Shown: positions 20,219-29,241 of the stretch, piece after piece | Position numbering within the stretch: the stretch's first letter is position 1 | How the letters are laid out: every line of letters starts with the position of its first letter | Assembly (NCBI GenBank): GCA_963782595.1 | Contig: CAWAKJ010000001.1 | Span: 434,001-498,000, forward strand | Origin: JAMQPK01 sp963782595 | GTDB lineage: Bacteria > Acidobacteriota > Vicinamibacteria > Vicinamibacterales > JAMQPK01 | Direction: 5' to 3' | DNA length: 64,000 bases | The notes under the pieces: generated by a model | The model's database searches: none | Seen by the model: only the letters and a program-made list of their open reading frames with translations | What the model was told of the DNA's origin: nothing | Translations under genes and position numbers: made by a program

Positions 20219-22453
20219 CTATGCAGCCCGCTGCTTGAAGAATTTGTCCAAGGCCGTGTCCCAGATTGTCTCGGCTTCGCTCACGGCCATGTCGACCACA
20301 GTACGCCCATTGATTGAGACGTTGATACGAGGGCTTCCGGTCGTTCCGATCTCGCGCGCCGGCACGCCCAACGCCTTCGCACGTGCAAGAAACGCTTCGA
20401 GCTTTTCCGACGACACAGAGATGACCGCACGCGAGGCGGACTCGGAGAACAGCGTTGCGGTCGTGCTCCACGCGTCCGACGTTTGCACGGCGTTCACGTC
20501 GATGCTGAAACCGATGCCGTCTGTGCCAAATGCGCATTCGGCGAGCGTGACCGCCAGACCGCCTTCGGCGCAGTCATGCGCCGATCGAATCAACCCTTCG
20601 CGCGCCCCTGCCACAAGAAGTTGCTGAAGCGCCTTCTCGGCCTGCAGGTCCACTTGCGGAGGCTCGCCGGCGACCATGCCGTGCGCAACTTTCAAGTATT
20701 CGCTGCCGCCGAGCTCGTCGCGCGTCTCGCCGAGAAGAACGATGGCATCGCCGCTCTTCCGGAAGCTTCGGCCCAGCACCTGACTGGAGTCCTCGAGCAG
20801 TCCGACAACGCCAAGCACAGGAGTCGGATAGATCGCCTTGCCGTCGGTCTCGTTGTAGAGGCTGACATTCCCTCCTGTGATCGGGATGTCGAGCGCCTTG
20901 CAGGCGGCGGTGATGCCTTCAACCGCGCGCCCGAACTGCCACATGATCTCGGGCCGTTCCGGATTGCCGAAGTTGAGACAGTTCGTCGCGCCAATCGGCT
21001 CGCCGCCGGCACACGCCACATTGCGCGCGGCTTCGACAACGGCGAGAATCGCGCCGCGATACGGATCGAGATAACAGTAGCGGCCGTTGCCGTCGACCGA
21101 TAACGCCAGTGCACGATTCGTCCCTTTCACGCGCACGACGCCCGCGCCTGCTCCTGGCAGGACGAGCGTATTGGTCCGAACCATGTGGTCGTACTGCCGG
21201 TACACCCACCGCTTGTTCGCAACGACCGGCGACGCCAGCAGCGCTCGAAGCGCATCGGCATCGGCCACGCCCGGCTTGGCGGGCAGCGTCAGCGTCTGCA
21301 CGTCGGCGAGATACTTCGGCTTCTCCATCGGCCGCTTGTAGACGGGCGCGTCATCGGTCAGCGCGCCTGTGGGAATCTCGGCCACGACCTTACCGCGCTC
21401 GCGAACACGCATCAGTCCGTCGTCGGTGACTTCGCCGATGTGCGCGGCGTGCAGATCCCACTTCTCGAAAATCTCCTCGACCTCGCGCTCGCGGCCGCGC
21501 TTGACGACCAGCAGCATGCGCTCCTGCGATTCGGACAGCATGATTTCGTACGGCGTCATGCCGGTCTCGCGTTGAGGCACATGCTGGACGTCGATGTCGA
21601 TGCCGGCGCCGCCGCGCGACCCCATTTCGCAGGTCGAGCAGGTGAGTCCGGCCGCACCCATATCCTGGATGCCGATGATCGCATCGGTCTGCATCACCTC
21701 GAGGCACGCCTCGAGCAGAAGCTTCTCCATGAAGGGATCGCCCACCTGCACTGCGGGCCGCTTCTCCGCCGAGTTCTCGTCGAACTCTGCCGACGCCATC
21801 GTCGCCCCGTGGATGCCGTCACGGCCCGTCTTCGATCCGACGTAGTAGACCGGGTTTCCGGTCCCCTTGGCGACGCCCTTCACGATCTCGTCCGCTCTCG
21901 CCAGGCCGAGGCAGAAGACGTTCACGAGGGGATTTCCTGTGTAGCACTCTTCGAACGCGACTTCGCCACCGACGGTGGGAATGCCGATGCTGTTGCCATA
22001 GCCGGCTATCCCGGCCACGACCCCTTCCATATTGCGGCGCACCAGCGGATCGTCGAGCTCGCCGAACCGCAACGAGTTCATCAACGCAATTGGACGGGCA
22101 CCCATCGTAAAGATGTCGCGGATGATGCCCCCGACGCCGGTGGCAGCTCCCTGATACGGCTCGATGAACGATGGATGGTTGTGCGATTCGATCTTGAAGA
22201 CGGCCGCAAGGCCCTCGCCGATGTCCACCGCTCCCGCGTTTTCACCGGGACCCTGAAGTACTCTCGGGCCGGTCGTCGGCAGATTCCTCAGGTGAACGCG
22301 CGAGCTCTTGTAGCTGCAATGCTCCGACCACATCACCGAAAAGATCCCCAACTCGGTCATCGTCGGCTCGCGCCCGAGAGCCTTGACGATGCGCTGGTAC
22401 TCGTCGTCGTTCAACCCGTGGCGATCCAGCGTGGCCTTGTCGAACGCGCTCAT
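20219..22453 (-). CDS. purL: phosphoribosylformylglycinamidine synthase subunit PurL (small type)
   Basis: 744 residues from the ATG at 22453, which overlaps the purQ stop by 4 bp (ATGA). This is the short PurL that needs PurQ and PurS, converting FGAR to FGAM with ATP. Motifs: ELGIFSVMWSEHCSYKSSR, FKIESHNHPSFIEPYQGAAT, GVGGIIRDIFTMGARPIA, QDMGAAGLTCSTCEMGSRGG, and CLNFGNPERPEIMWQF with GITAACKALDIPITGGNVSL in the second half. Two PurM-like halves are complete. The gene lies directly before purF. Confidence 0.97.
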   Translation of the reverse strand: MSAFDKATLDRHGLNDDEYQRIVKALGREPTMTELGIFSVMWSEHCSYKSSRVHLRNLPTTGPRVLQGPGENAGAVDIGEGLAAVFKIESHNHPSFIEPYQGAATGVGGIIRDIFTMGARPIALMNSLRFGELDDPLVRRNMEGVVAGIAGYGNSIGIPTVGGEVAFEECYTGNPLVNVFCLGLARADEIVKGVAKGTGNPVYYVGSKTGRDGIHGATMASAEFDENSAEKRPAVQVGDPFMEKLLLEACLEVMQTDAIIGIQDMGAAGLTCSTCEMGSRGGAGIDIDVQHVPQRETGMTPYEIMLSESQERMLLVVKRGREREVEEIFEKWDLHAAHIGEVTDDGLMRVRERGKVVAEIPTGALTDDAPVYKRPMEKPKYLADVQTLTLPAKPGVADADALRALLASPVVANKRWVYRQYDHMVRTNTLVLPGAGAGVVRVKGTNRALALSVDGNGRYCYLDPYRGAILAVVEAARNVACAGGEPIGATNCLNFGNPERPEIMWQFGRAVEGITAACKALDIPITGGNVSLYNETDGKAIYPTPVLGVVGLLEDSSQVLGRSFRKSGDAIVLLGETRDELGGSEYLKVAHGMVAGEPPQVDLQAEKALQQLLVAGAREGLIRSAHDCAEGGLAVTLAECAFGTDGIGFSIDVNAVQTSDAWSTTATLFSESASRAVISVSSEKLEAFLARAKALGVPAREIGTTGSPRINVSINGRTVVDMAVSEAETIWDTALDKFFKQRAA

Positions 22454-23175
22454 GCCGGGGCGCTCCCTGCCGCAGTCAACGCACCGGCGGCATGTGCAGC
22501 CACCACCGACTCGAAGATGACGCGACCGTCTGCGCTGCCGACGGCCAGCTCGCAGGCACGCTCGGGATGGGGCATCAGGCCGACGACATTGCGCCGTTCG
22601 TTGCAGATGCCGGCGATCGACTCGAGCGACCCGTTGGGATTCGCTGAGTCGGTCACGACGCCGGATGCGTTGACATAGCGAAAGACGATCTGGCGATTCT
22701 GCTCGAGCTTCCTCAGCTCGTCCGGCGGAGTGAAGTAGTTGCCCTCGCCATGCGCAATGGGAATGCGCAACACCTGCTGCGAGCGGCACGCCAGCGTGAA
22801 GGGCGTATCCGTCTGTTCGACGCGGATGTGAACGTGCTCGCAGCGGAATTTCAGTTCTCGATTGCGCAGCATCGCGCCGGGCAGCAGGCCCGCCTCGAGG
22901 AGAATCTGAAACCCGTTACAGATGCCGAGTACCGGTCCACCCGCGGCCGCAAACTTCTTGACGGCGTCCATCACAGGCGAGAACCGCGCGATCGCGCCGG
23001 TCCGCAGATAATCCCCGTGGGAAAACCCGCCAGGCAGGATCACCACGTCGGCGCCCTTCAGGTCGGTTTCTTTGTGCCAGACGAACTCGGCGTCCTGGCC
23101 GAGCACGTTCTTCGCCGCGTAATAGGCGTCGTGGTCGCAATTTGATCCGGGAAAGACGATGACGCTAAATCGCAT
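22450..23175 (-). CDS. purQ: phosphoribosylformylglycinamidine synthase subunit PurQ
   Basis: 241 residues. It is the class I glutamine amidotransferase subunit supplying ammonia to PurL. It starts FSVIVFPGSNCDHDAYYA; the nucleophile Cys is in PVLGICNGFQILLEAGLL, the oxyanion region is ILPGGFSHGDYLR, and the catalytic His/Glu are in VGLMPHPERACE. About 15 extra residues (HAAGALTAAGSAPA) follow the normal end. It is coupled to purL by ATGA and follows purS by 37 bp. Confidence 0.97.
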   Translation of the reverse strand: MRFSVIVFPGSNCDHDAYYAAKNVLGQDAEFVWHKETDLKGADVVILPGGFSHGDYLRTGAIARFSPVMDAVKKFAAAGGPVLGICNGFQILLEAGLLPGAMLRNRELKFRCEHVHIRVEQTDTPFTLACRSQQVLRIPIAHGEGNYFTPPDELRKLEQNRQIVFRYVNASGVVTDSANPNGSLESIAGICNERRNVVGLMPHPERACELAVGSADGRVIFESVVAAHAAGALTAAGSAPA

Positions 23176-23212
23176 TTTGGTAGCTGCCTAGTGAGGTCTT
23201 CAGCCAGAGTCT

Positions 23213-23455
23213 TTAGACAATCTCGATTCGATAACTCTCGATCACAGGGTTTGCGAGCAGCTTGTCCGCGACTTCGGACGCCATCGTTCGCGCCTTGTCG
23301 CTCGAATCGGCCGCGATCTCGAGCTCGAAGTACTTTCCCTGACGCACATCCTCGACACCACCGTAGCCGAGCGAGTGCAGCGCGTCGACGATGGTCTGTC
23401 CCTGCGGGTCGAACACCGACGGCTTCAACGTCACGAATACACGCGCGCGCATCAC
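23213..23455 (-). CDS. purS: phosphoribosylformylglycinamidine synthase subunit PurS
   Basis: 80 residues, the usual size. It bridges PurL and PurQ. Recognised by RVFVTLKPSVFDPQGQTI and ALHSLGYGGVEDVRQGKYFE, with the C-terminus VIESYRIEIV. Its ATG overlaps the purB stop by 4 bp (23452-23455), just downstream of a repeat that lengthens PurB. Confidence 0.96.
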   Translation of the reverse strand: MMRARVFVTLKPSVFDPQGQTIVDALHSLGYGGVEDVRQGKYFELEIAADSSDKARTMASEVADKLLANPVIESYRIEIV

Positions 23456-24858
23456 GATACTCCCGTCCTTCGACTCTGCTCATCCCTCGACTGCGCTCGG
23501 GATGACCCTGAGCTCGCCGAAGGGTCAGGACGGCCCCAGCCTGAGTCGAGGGCCGCTGCGACCGGCACGCCAAACACCCGGTCGAAGATCTTGTCCACGT
23601 TCTTGAGCTGCACGTTCAGATCGAACGCGTCTTCAACAGTCTTGCGATCGAGCACGCCCATCACGTCGCTGTCGGCGAGCAGCAGTTCCTTGAATTGTTT
23701 CTTCTCGTCATAGGATCGCAGCGCGTTGCGCTGCACCCATTCATACGCCTGCTCGCGCGAGATCCCGCGCTGCGCGAGCTCGAGCAGCACCGTTCCCGAG
23801 AAAACGACACCACGCGACAGCTCCAGGTTCTGACGCATGCGATCGGTGTTGACGACCAGCCCTTTGACGACACGCGTAAAGCGCCGCAGCATGTGGTCGA
23901 GGGCAATGCAGCTGTCGGGAAGAATCACGCGCTCGACCGACGAGTGCGAGATGTCGCGCTCATGCCAGAGCGCAATGTTCTCGAGCGCGGCGTGGGCGTT
24001 ACCGCGCAGCAGGCGGGCAAGGCCGGTAATCTGCTCGCACGCGATCGGGTTGCGCTTGTGCGGCATCGCGGACGAGCCCTTCTGCCCCTTGCCGAACGGC
24101 TCCTGCACTTCGCCGATCTCGGTTTTCTGCAGGCCGCGCACCTCGAGCGCGAACTTCTCGAGTGACGCACCCGTGATGGCGATCGTCGTCAACAGCTCAG
24201 CGTGCCGATCGCGCTGAATCACCTGTGACGAAACGGGCGCCGGCTCCAGGCCGAGCCTCCGGCAGATCGCCTCTTCGATCGAAGGATCGAGGTGCGCGAA
24301 CGTACCGACGGCGCCGGAAATCTTCCCGACCGACACGACCGATCGCGCGCGCTTCAGGCGCTCGACATCGCGCTGCAGCTCTGCGTACCAGAGCGCGAGC
24401 TTCAAGCCGAACGTCATCGGCTCGGCATGCACGCCGTGCGTACGGCCCATCATCGGCGTCCGTCTGTGCTCTTCGGCGCGCACACGCACGGCGTCGAGCA
24501 GGCCCTCGAGGTCCTTCAGGAGCAGGTCCACCGCGTCGCGCATCTGAACGGCCTGAGCCGTGTCGACGACGTCGGACGATGTGAGACCGAAATGCAGCCA
24601 TCGCGCAGACGGCCCGACGTGTTCGGCCACGACGGTGGTGAAGGCGATGACGTCGTGTTGTGTGGTTTCTTCGACGGCGGCAATGCGGGCGACGTCGAAC
24701 CGCGACCGTTCCCTGATGTCGCGTGCGGCGTCGTGCGGAATGATTCCGGCCTCGGCCATCGCCTCGGCAGCCGCGATTTCAACCTGCAGCCAGGTCTCGA
24801 ATCTCCGCTCTTCGCTCCAGATGCGCCCCATGTCGGGGTGTGTGTAGCGAGGAATCAT
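23452..24858 (-). CDS. purB: adenylosuccinate lyase with repeat-encoded C-terminal tail
   Basis: 468 residues. It cleaves SAICAR and adenylosuccinate, releasing fumarate. The N-terminus YTHPDMGRIWSEERRFETWL, the catalytic LTSSDVVDTAQA and MGRTHGVHAEPMTFG, and the fumarase/aspartase signature KGSSAMPHKRNPI are all present. The fold should end near VFGVPVAAALDSGW. The following about 25 residues (for example DPSASSGSSRAQSRDEQSRR) come from an inserted palindromic repeat (23465-23530). Despite this the gene still overlaps purS by 4 bp. Start ATG overlaps the upstream peptidase gene by 4 bp. Confidence 0.96.
   Translation of the reverse strand: MIPRYTHPDMGRIWSEERRFETWLQVEIAAAEAMAEAGIIPHDAARDIRERSRFDVARIAAVEETTQHDVIAFTTVVAEHVGPSARWLHFGLTSSDVVDTAQAVQMRDAVDLLLKDLEGLLDAVRVRAEEHRRTPMMGRTHGVHAEPMTFGLKLALWYAELQRDVERLKRARSVVSVGKISGAVGTFAHLDPSIEEAICRRLGLEPAPVSSQVIQRDRHAELLTTIAITGASLEKFALEVRGLQKTEIGEVQEPFGKGQKGSSAMPHKRNPIACEQITGLARLLRGNAHAALENIALWHERDISHSSVERVILPDSCIALDHMLRRFTRVVKGLVVNTDRMRQNLELSRGVVFSGTVLLELAQRGISREQAYEWVQRNALRSYDEKKQFKELLLADSDVMGVLDRKTVEDAFDLNVQLKNVDKIFDRVFGVPVAAALDSGWGRPDPSASSGSSRAQSRDEQSRRTGVS
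23465..23530. repeat. palindromic repeat inside the purB 3' end
   Basis: Reads GTCCTTCGACTCTGCTCATC, then CCTCGACTGCGCTCGGGATG and ends CCGAAGGGTCAGGAC. It contains nested complementary parts (CCTTCG with CGAAGG, GTCC with GGAC). This layout is common in dispersed bacterial repeats of the form CCTTCGAC...CGAAGG. It encodes the low-complexity PurB tail in frame. Confidence 0.75.
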
Positions 24859-26117
24859 TTACTCAGATCAAGCCGCTCTCTCGGAAGCTGGAGTCCATTC
24901 ACCTGCCCCAGCACTGTGGCCGCAAGCGAGCCGTTTGAAAACAGCTCGCCGGCCACGCGCTGAACGTCGGCGGGCGTCACGCGCTCGATGCCTTCCAGGG
25001 TTTCATCGAGGCTGAACTGACGGTCGAAGTAGATTTCCTGGCGCGCGAGGTGCGACATGCGGCTCGACGTATTCTCGAGGCTCAACATGACGCTGCCCTT
25101 CAAATGATCCTTGGCGCGGCGCAGCTCGCTCTCGGGCACGGCCGCCTGCTTCATGCCCTTCATTTCTTCGACGACGAGATCGATCACTTCCCCAACCGCC
25201 TCGTTCGAGCATCCGGCGTACACCGTGAGATAGCCGGCATCGCGATACGCGTTGATGCCGGAGAAGACCGAATACGCGAGACCGCGTTTCTCGCGGATGT
25301 TCTGGAACAACCGCGAGCTCATCGAGCCCCCGAACATCGTGTTCATCACATAGCTGGCGTACCGATCGCTGTGGTTCTGCGGATAGCTGCTCGCACCCAG
25401 ACACAAGTGGCTCTGCTCGAGTTCCTTGTTGCGAATCACGACCTTCGGGATGACGTTCGGAGGCCCGCCGTTCTGCTTCGATCCGGTGATCGGCATCGAC
25501 CCGAACGCCTGCTCCAGGGCTTCGCGAAGCTGCGAGTGCTCGAGATGGCCTGCCGCGGAAATAATGACGTTGTCTGCCGCATAGGCGCCGCGGAAGTGAT
25601 CGCGAAGCCGATGCTGGGTAATGGCCTCGACGCTGTCCTTCGTGCCGAGAATCGGGCGTCCCAGCGGATGGCCTTCCCAGAACGCCTGCGTGAAGATCTC
25701 GTGGACGAGATCGTCCGGGGTGTCCTCGACCATCTTGATCTCTTCGAGAATCACCTTCTTCTCGCGCTCGATGTCGACTTCGTGAAACGCCGGGCGAAGG
25801 ACGATGTCGGAAAGGATGTCGACTGCCACCGGCAGGTGCTCGTCGAGCACCTTGACGTAGTAGCTCGCGTATTCCTTCGCGGTGAACGCGTCGAGCTGAC
25901 CGCCGATCGAGTCGACCGCCTGGGCAATCTGCTCGGCCGTTCGCGTCCCCGTTCCCTTGAACAGCATGTGCTCGACGAAATGGGCGATGCCGCTCTCTTC
26001 GTCGGTTTCGTGGCGAGAGCCGCGCGCCAGCCACACCCCGAGGCTGACCGAGCGCACGTGGCTCATCGATTCAGTGACGAGACGAATCCCGTTGTCGAGT
26101 GCGTCGCGAACAATCAT
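24855..26117 (-). CDS. M16-family zinc peptidase (processing-peptidase-like), first gene of the purine operon
   Basis: 420 residues from the ATG at 26117, which gives the normal family start IVRDALDNGIRLVTE; an ATG 10 codons upstream (26147) is also possible. The inverted zinc motif HFVEH with the distal Glu in REKKVILEEIKMVED is intact, and the R/Y pair of the second domain appears in GSMSSRLFQNIREKRGLAYS. This is the YmxG/PqqL-like single-chain type. It overlaps purB by 4 bp, so it is co-transcribed with purine genes although no metabolic link is known. No signal peptide is seen, so it is probably cytosolic. Confidence 0.9.
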   Translation of the reverse strand: MIVRDALDNGIRLVTESMSHVRSVSLGVWLARGSRHETDEESGIAHFVEHMLFKGTGTRTAEQIAQAVDSIGGQLDAFTAKEYASYYVKVLDEHLPVAVDILSDIVLRPAFHEVDIEREKKVILEEIKMVEDTPDDLVHEIFTQAFWEGHPLGRPILGTKDSVEAITQHRLRDHFRGAYAADNVIISAAGHLEHSQLREALEQAFGSMPITGSKQNGGPPNVIPKVVIRNKELEQSHLCLGASSYPQNHSDRYASYVMNTMFGGSMSSRLFQNIREKRGLAYSVFSGINAYRDAGYLTVYAGCSNEAVGEVIDLVVEEMKGMKQAAVPESELRRAKDHLKGSVMLSLENTSSRMSHLARQEIYFDRQFSLDETLEGIERVTPADVQRVAGELFSNGSLAATVLGQVNGLQLPRERLDLSK

Positions 26118-26238
26118 GGAAGTGATGACTAACGCTGTGCTATCCATTCGGGCCCAACGTGGACCCGTTGGAGAAGAAAGGGTTGAGAGCGAGCTACACG
26201 GATCTTAACACGAGTACAATCGAGATCTGGAAGCGAAC

Positions 26239-27336
26239 ATGCCCAACGTTTCAAACAGGTTAGGGCCAGACCCGCGGCCGGATCTCGGTTCGATGGATCT
26301 GAGCGAGCTCCAGGCCGCCCTCGAAGCGCGCGGGCACCCGCGCTTTCACGGGCGACAGATCTTCGCGTGGATCCATGCAAAAGGCGTGACCGCATTCGAA
26401 AAGATGACGGATCTGCCGCGCCCCCTCCGTGCCGACCTGGCCGAGCACTTTCGCGTGCTGACACCGTCGATCATCGAGAAAGAGACGTCTTCGGATGGAA
26501 CGGTGAAGTTCCTGCTCGGCCTCGACGATGACACTCGCATCGAATCTGTCTTCATCCCCGACACTCCGAGCCAGACGTTCTGCATATCCACGCAGGTCGG
26601 ATGCGCCATGAAGTGTGGCTTCTGCCTGACCGGCAAGATGGGCCTGGTACGAAACCTGACCGCCGGCGAAATCGCCGGACAGGTCCGGGTGCTCGCCGGC
26701 GAGATCGGATTGCGGGAGTCGAAGTTCAACATCGTGCTGATGGGTATGGGCGAGCCGTTGCACAACTACGACAACACGATGAAAGCGCTGCGCCTGCTCA
26801 ACGACAAGCATGGGCTCGGCGTGTCGCCGAGACGCGTGACGCTCTCGACGGTGGGGGTGCTTCCGGCGCTGGAACGGCTCGCCACCGAACCCCTGATGCC
26901 CAATCTCGCCATCTCTCTGCACGCCACGACCGAGGATCAGCGTGACGCGCTCGTACCAGTCAATCGGAAGTACGGGCTGAGAGACATCCTTGCCGCCGCG
27001 CGCAAGTTTCCGGCGACGCGGCGTCACCGGATCACATTCGAATACGTCCTGATGCGCGGAGTGAATGACACGCCGGACGACGCCAGGCGCCTGGTCCGGC
27101 TGCTCGGCGACATCCGGTGCAAGGTCAACCTGATTCCGCTCAACGAAGCCGCGGGCATTCCGTTCGACCGTCCCTCGGACGAGCGGGTCAACGCGTTCGC
27201 GAAAACTCTCGCGGCTGCCGGCCTCACCGTCTCGGTCCGCAAGAGCCGCGGCCGCGACATCCGCGCAGCGTGCGGACAGTTGATTGTGGAAGGCACGAAA
27301 CAATCCACGGGGCAAAAAGCGGCGGGGCTGCTTTAG
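26239..27336 (+). CDS. rlmN: dual-specificity 23S rRNA/tRNA adenine C2-methyltransferase
   Basis: 365 residues, a radical-SAM enzyme methylating A2503 of 23S rRNA and A37 of some tRNAs. The N-terminal accessory domain (HPRFHGRQIFAWIHAKGV) is followed by the radical-SAM motif CAMKCGFCLTGKMGLVRNLT, GMGEPLHNYDNTMKAL, and the C-terminal VSVRKSRGRDIRAACGQL with the methyl-carrying Cys. GGAAGC precedes the ATG. It is divergent from the M16/purine operon across about 120 bp and convergent with mtaB. Confidence 0.95.
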   Translation: MPNVSNRLGPDPRPDLGSMDLSELQAALEARGHPRFHGRQIFAWIHAKGVTAFEKMTDLPRPLRADLAEHFRVLTPSIIEKETSSDGTVKFLLGLDDDTRIESVFIPDTPSQTFCISTQVGCAMKCGFCLTGKMGLVRNLTAGEIAGQVRVLAGEIGLRESKFNIVLMGMGEPLHNYDNTMKALRLLNDKHGLGVSPRRVTLSTVGVLPALERLATEPLMPNLAISLHATTEDQRDALVPVNRKYGLRDILAAARKFPATRRHRITFEYVLMRGVNDTPDDARRLVRLLGDIRCKVNLIPLNEAAGIPFDRPSDERVNAFAKTLAAAGLTVSVRKSRGRDIRAACGQLIVEGTKQSTGQKAAGLL

Positions 27337-27347
27337 TTGGTTGGTGG

Positions 27348-28637
27348 TTAGTGGCTAGTGGTTGTGGTTGGTGGTTCGTCGCCAACGACGGTACCTTCGA
27401 GCGCGCCGCTCACACAGGCCAGTCGCACGATCACCGATTCGTTTCGCGCCCGTCCGGGCGAGATCCGCACCTTCAGGTAATTGTCCGTGACGACCAGCGA
27501 GCCGTCCTCGATCGTCAGCCCCGGACGCACAGTCCCTTCCTGGCTGCGGTGAAACGTCCGTGTGAGATCCCTGCCAATCTCGCGAAGCGAGCTGGCGCGG
27601 GCGCGAACGATCGAGCCGTGGATCTTGTCGGGCAGTGATGAGGCTGCCGTGTCCGGGCGGTCCGAGTACGGAAACACATGCACGTGCGTGACGGGCGACG
27701 AAGGCAAGTACGACTCGAGCACCGCGAAGTCTGCATCGGTCTCGCCAGGAAAACCCACGATGATGTCGGTGCCGATCGACGCATGCGGCATCCTGTCGCG
27801 AATGCGATCGACGAGCCGCCGGTAATACGCCGACGTGTACGGGCGGCGCATCGCAAGCAGCAACCGATCGCTCGCATGCTGCAGTGGAAGATGGAAATGC
27901 GGCGCAAAGCAGTCCGATCCGGCAATCAGATCGACGATGGCCTCGATACAGTCCATCGGCTCGAGGGAACTGATGCGGAAACGAAGGCCGAACCCTCGAC
28001 GCTCAATCGTCTCCAGCAAGCCCCTCAGCGTGGAGCCATCGCCAATATCGCGTCCGTACGATCCCAGGTGCACGCCCGTAATCGCAATCTCACGATAGCC
28101 GGCGCGAGCAATGCGCTCGATCTCGGAAAGTACTTCGGCAACCGGCCGGCTGCGGCCGGTTCCTCGTGTCGATGGAATGATGCAGTACGAGCAGGTCTGG
28201 TCGCAGCCGGTCTGAACACGCAAGGTAAACGCGGTCCTGCCCGCAAGGCCCGGCGCGATCTCCGCGCCACACGCGCCATCGCCGTCGCCAAACCGCTGCG
28301 CGGTGTTCAACAGGCCGATTTCCTCGCCAAGCTTGTCTTTGCGATCGTTTGGAACGATCCGGATCGTGCCGGCAAGTTCCGCCACCTCATCGGGGCGACG
28401 AGTGGCATAGCAGCCCGTCACGATGACTCTTGCGTGCGGATTCTCGCGCGCGACCTTCCGCACGATCTGCCGGGCAGCTTGATCCGCAGAACTCGTCACC
28501 GAACAGGTGTTGACGACAACAAGATCGGCGTCCTGCGGTCCGGCAGCCGTGCCACCGGCTGCAATCAGCTGCTCCTCAATCTGAAAGGAATCGGCCTGAT
28601 TCACCCGGCAGCCAAACGTGACGATGGAGTACTTCAC
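27348..28637 (-). CDS. mtaB: tRNA (t6A37-C2)-methylthiotransferase, MtaB type
   Basis: 429 residues from a GTG start. The N-terminal Fe-S domain has KYSIVTFGCRVNQADSF, NTCSVTSSAD and VIVTGCYATRRPDE (three Cys). The radical-SAM motif is QTGCDQTCSYCIIPSTRGTG, followed by GVHLGSYGRD. A TRAM-like C-terminal domain (FHRSQEGTVRPGLTIEDGSL) ends it. The NQADSF start favours MtaB over MiaB. The 3' flank (27336-27370) is a GT-rich run of TGGT units. purE ends one base upstream. Confidence 0.9.
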   Translation of the reverse strand: MKYSIVTFGCRVNQADSFQIEEQLIAAGGTAAGPQDADLVVVNTCSVTSSADQAARQIVRKVARENPHARVIVTGCYATRRPDEVAELAGTIRIVPNDRKDKLGEEIGLLNTAQRFGDGDGACGAEIAPGLAGRTAFTLRVQTGCDQTCSYCIIPSTRGTGRSRPVAEVLSEIERIARAGYREIAITGVHLGSYGRDIGDGSTLRGLLETIERRGFGLRFRISSLEPMDCIEAIVDLIAGSDCFAPHFHLPLQHASDRLLLAMRRPYTSAYYRRLVDRIRDRMPHASIGTDIIVGFPGETDADFAVLESYLPSSPVTHVHVFPYSDRPDTAASSLPDKIHGSIVRARASSLREIGRDLTRTFHRSQEGTVRPGLTIEDGSLVVTDNYLKVRISPGRARNESVIVRLACVSGALEGTVVGDEPPTTTTSH

Positions 28638-28638
28638 T

Positions 28639-29157
28639 TCAGGGATTAGGGGCTAGAGATGAGGGATTAGCCAGTTTTCGGGCGGCTTCCTCGACCTTTT
28701 CGGCGAGTCCATCTTTGTACTTCTTCACACGCTGTGCGAGGGCGCCATCGGCGAGCGCCAATATCTGCGCGGCCAGCACACCGGCATTGGTCGCGCCTGC
28801 CTTGCCAATCGACACAGTCGCCACCGGTACGCCAGGCGGCATCTGCACAGTAGATAAGAGCGCATCCAGCCCGTTCAATGCTGAGGAATCAATCGGAACG
28901 CCGATGACGGGTTTGGTCACATGAGCGGCAACGACACCGCCAAGATGGGCGGCCGCTCCCGCGCCGACAATGAACACGCTGACGCCGCGAGCGTCTGCCT
29001 CACCCAGCAGCCGCATCACGCGCTCTGGAGAGCGGTGTGCGGAGGCCACGGTCATCTCGACCGAGATGCCCAACTCCTTGAGCACGTCCACCGCGCCCTG
29101 CATGACCGGCGCGTCGTTCTGAGATCCCATGAGAATGAGAACCTGTAGTGGTGTCAT
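28639..29157 (-). CDS. purE: N5-carboxyaminoimidazole ribonucleotide mutase
   Basis: 172 residues. Motifs: ILMGSQNDAPVMQGA, TVASAHRSPERVM, FIVGAGAAAHLGGVVAAHV, VIGVPIDSSALNGLDALLS and VPVATVSIGKAGATNAG. The SAHRSPE and catalytic His point to the class I bacterial mutase that needs PurK, which is not in the window. The last residues (NPSSLAPNP) are encoded by a GGGATTAGG-type repeat. It lies between purD and mtaB and is apparently transcribed with them. Confidence 0.94.
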   Translation of the reverse strand: MTPLQVLILMGSQNDAPVMQGAVDVLKELGISVEMTVASAHRSPERVMRLLGEADARGVSVFIVGAGAAAHLGGVVAAHVTKPVIGVPIDSSALNGLDALLSTVQMPPGVPVATVSIGKAGATNAGVLAAQILALADGALAQRVKKYKDGLAEKVEEAARKLANPSSLAPNP

Positions 29158-29241
29158 GATTTAGTCCGCGCGGGGCCCCACCCCCGCGCGCCGCCGTCGC
29201 TTACGCTCCGGATCTTGATACGCTCGACAATCTGCTTCAGT

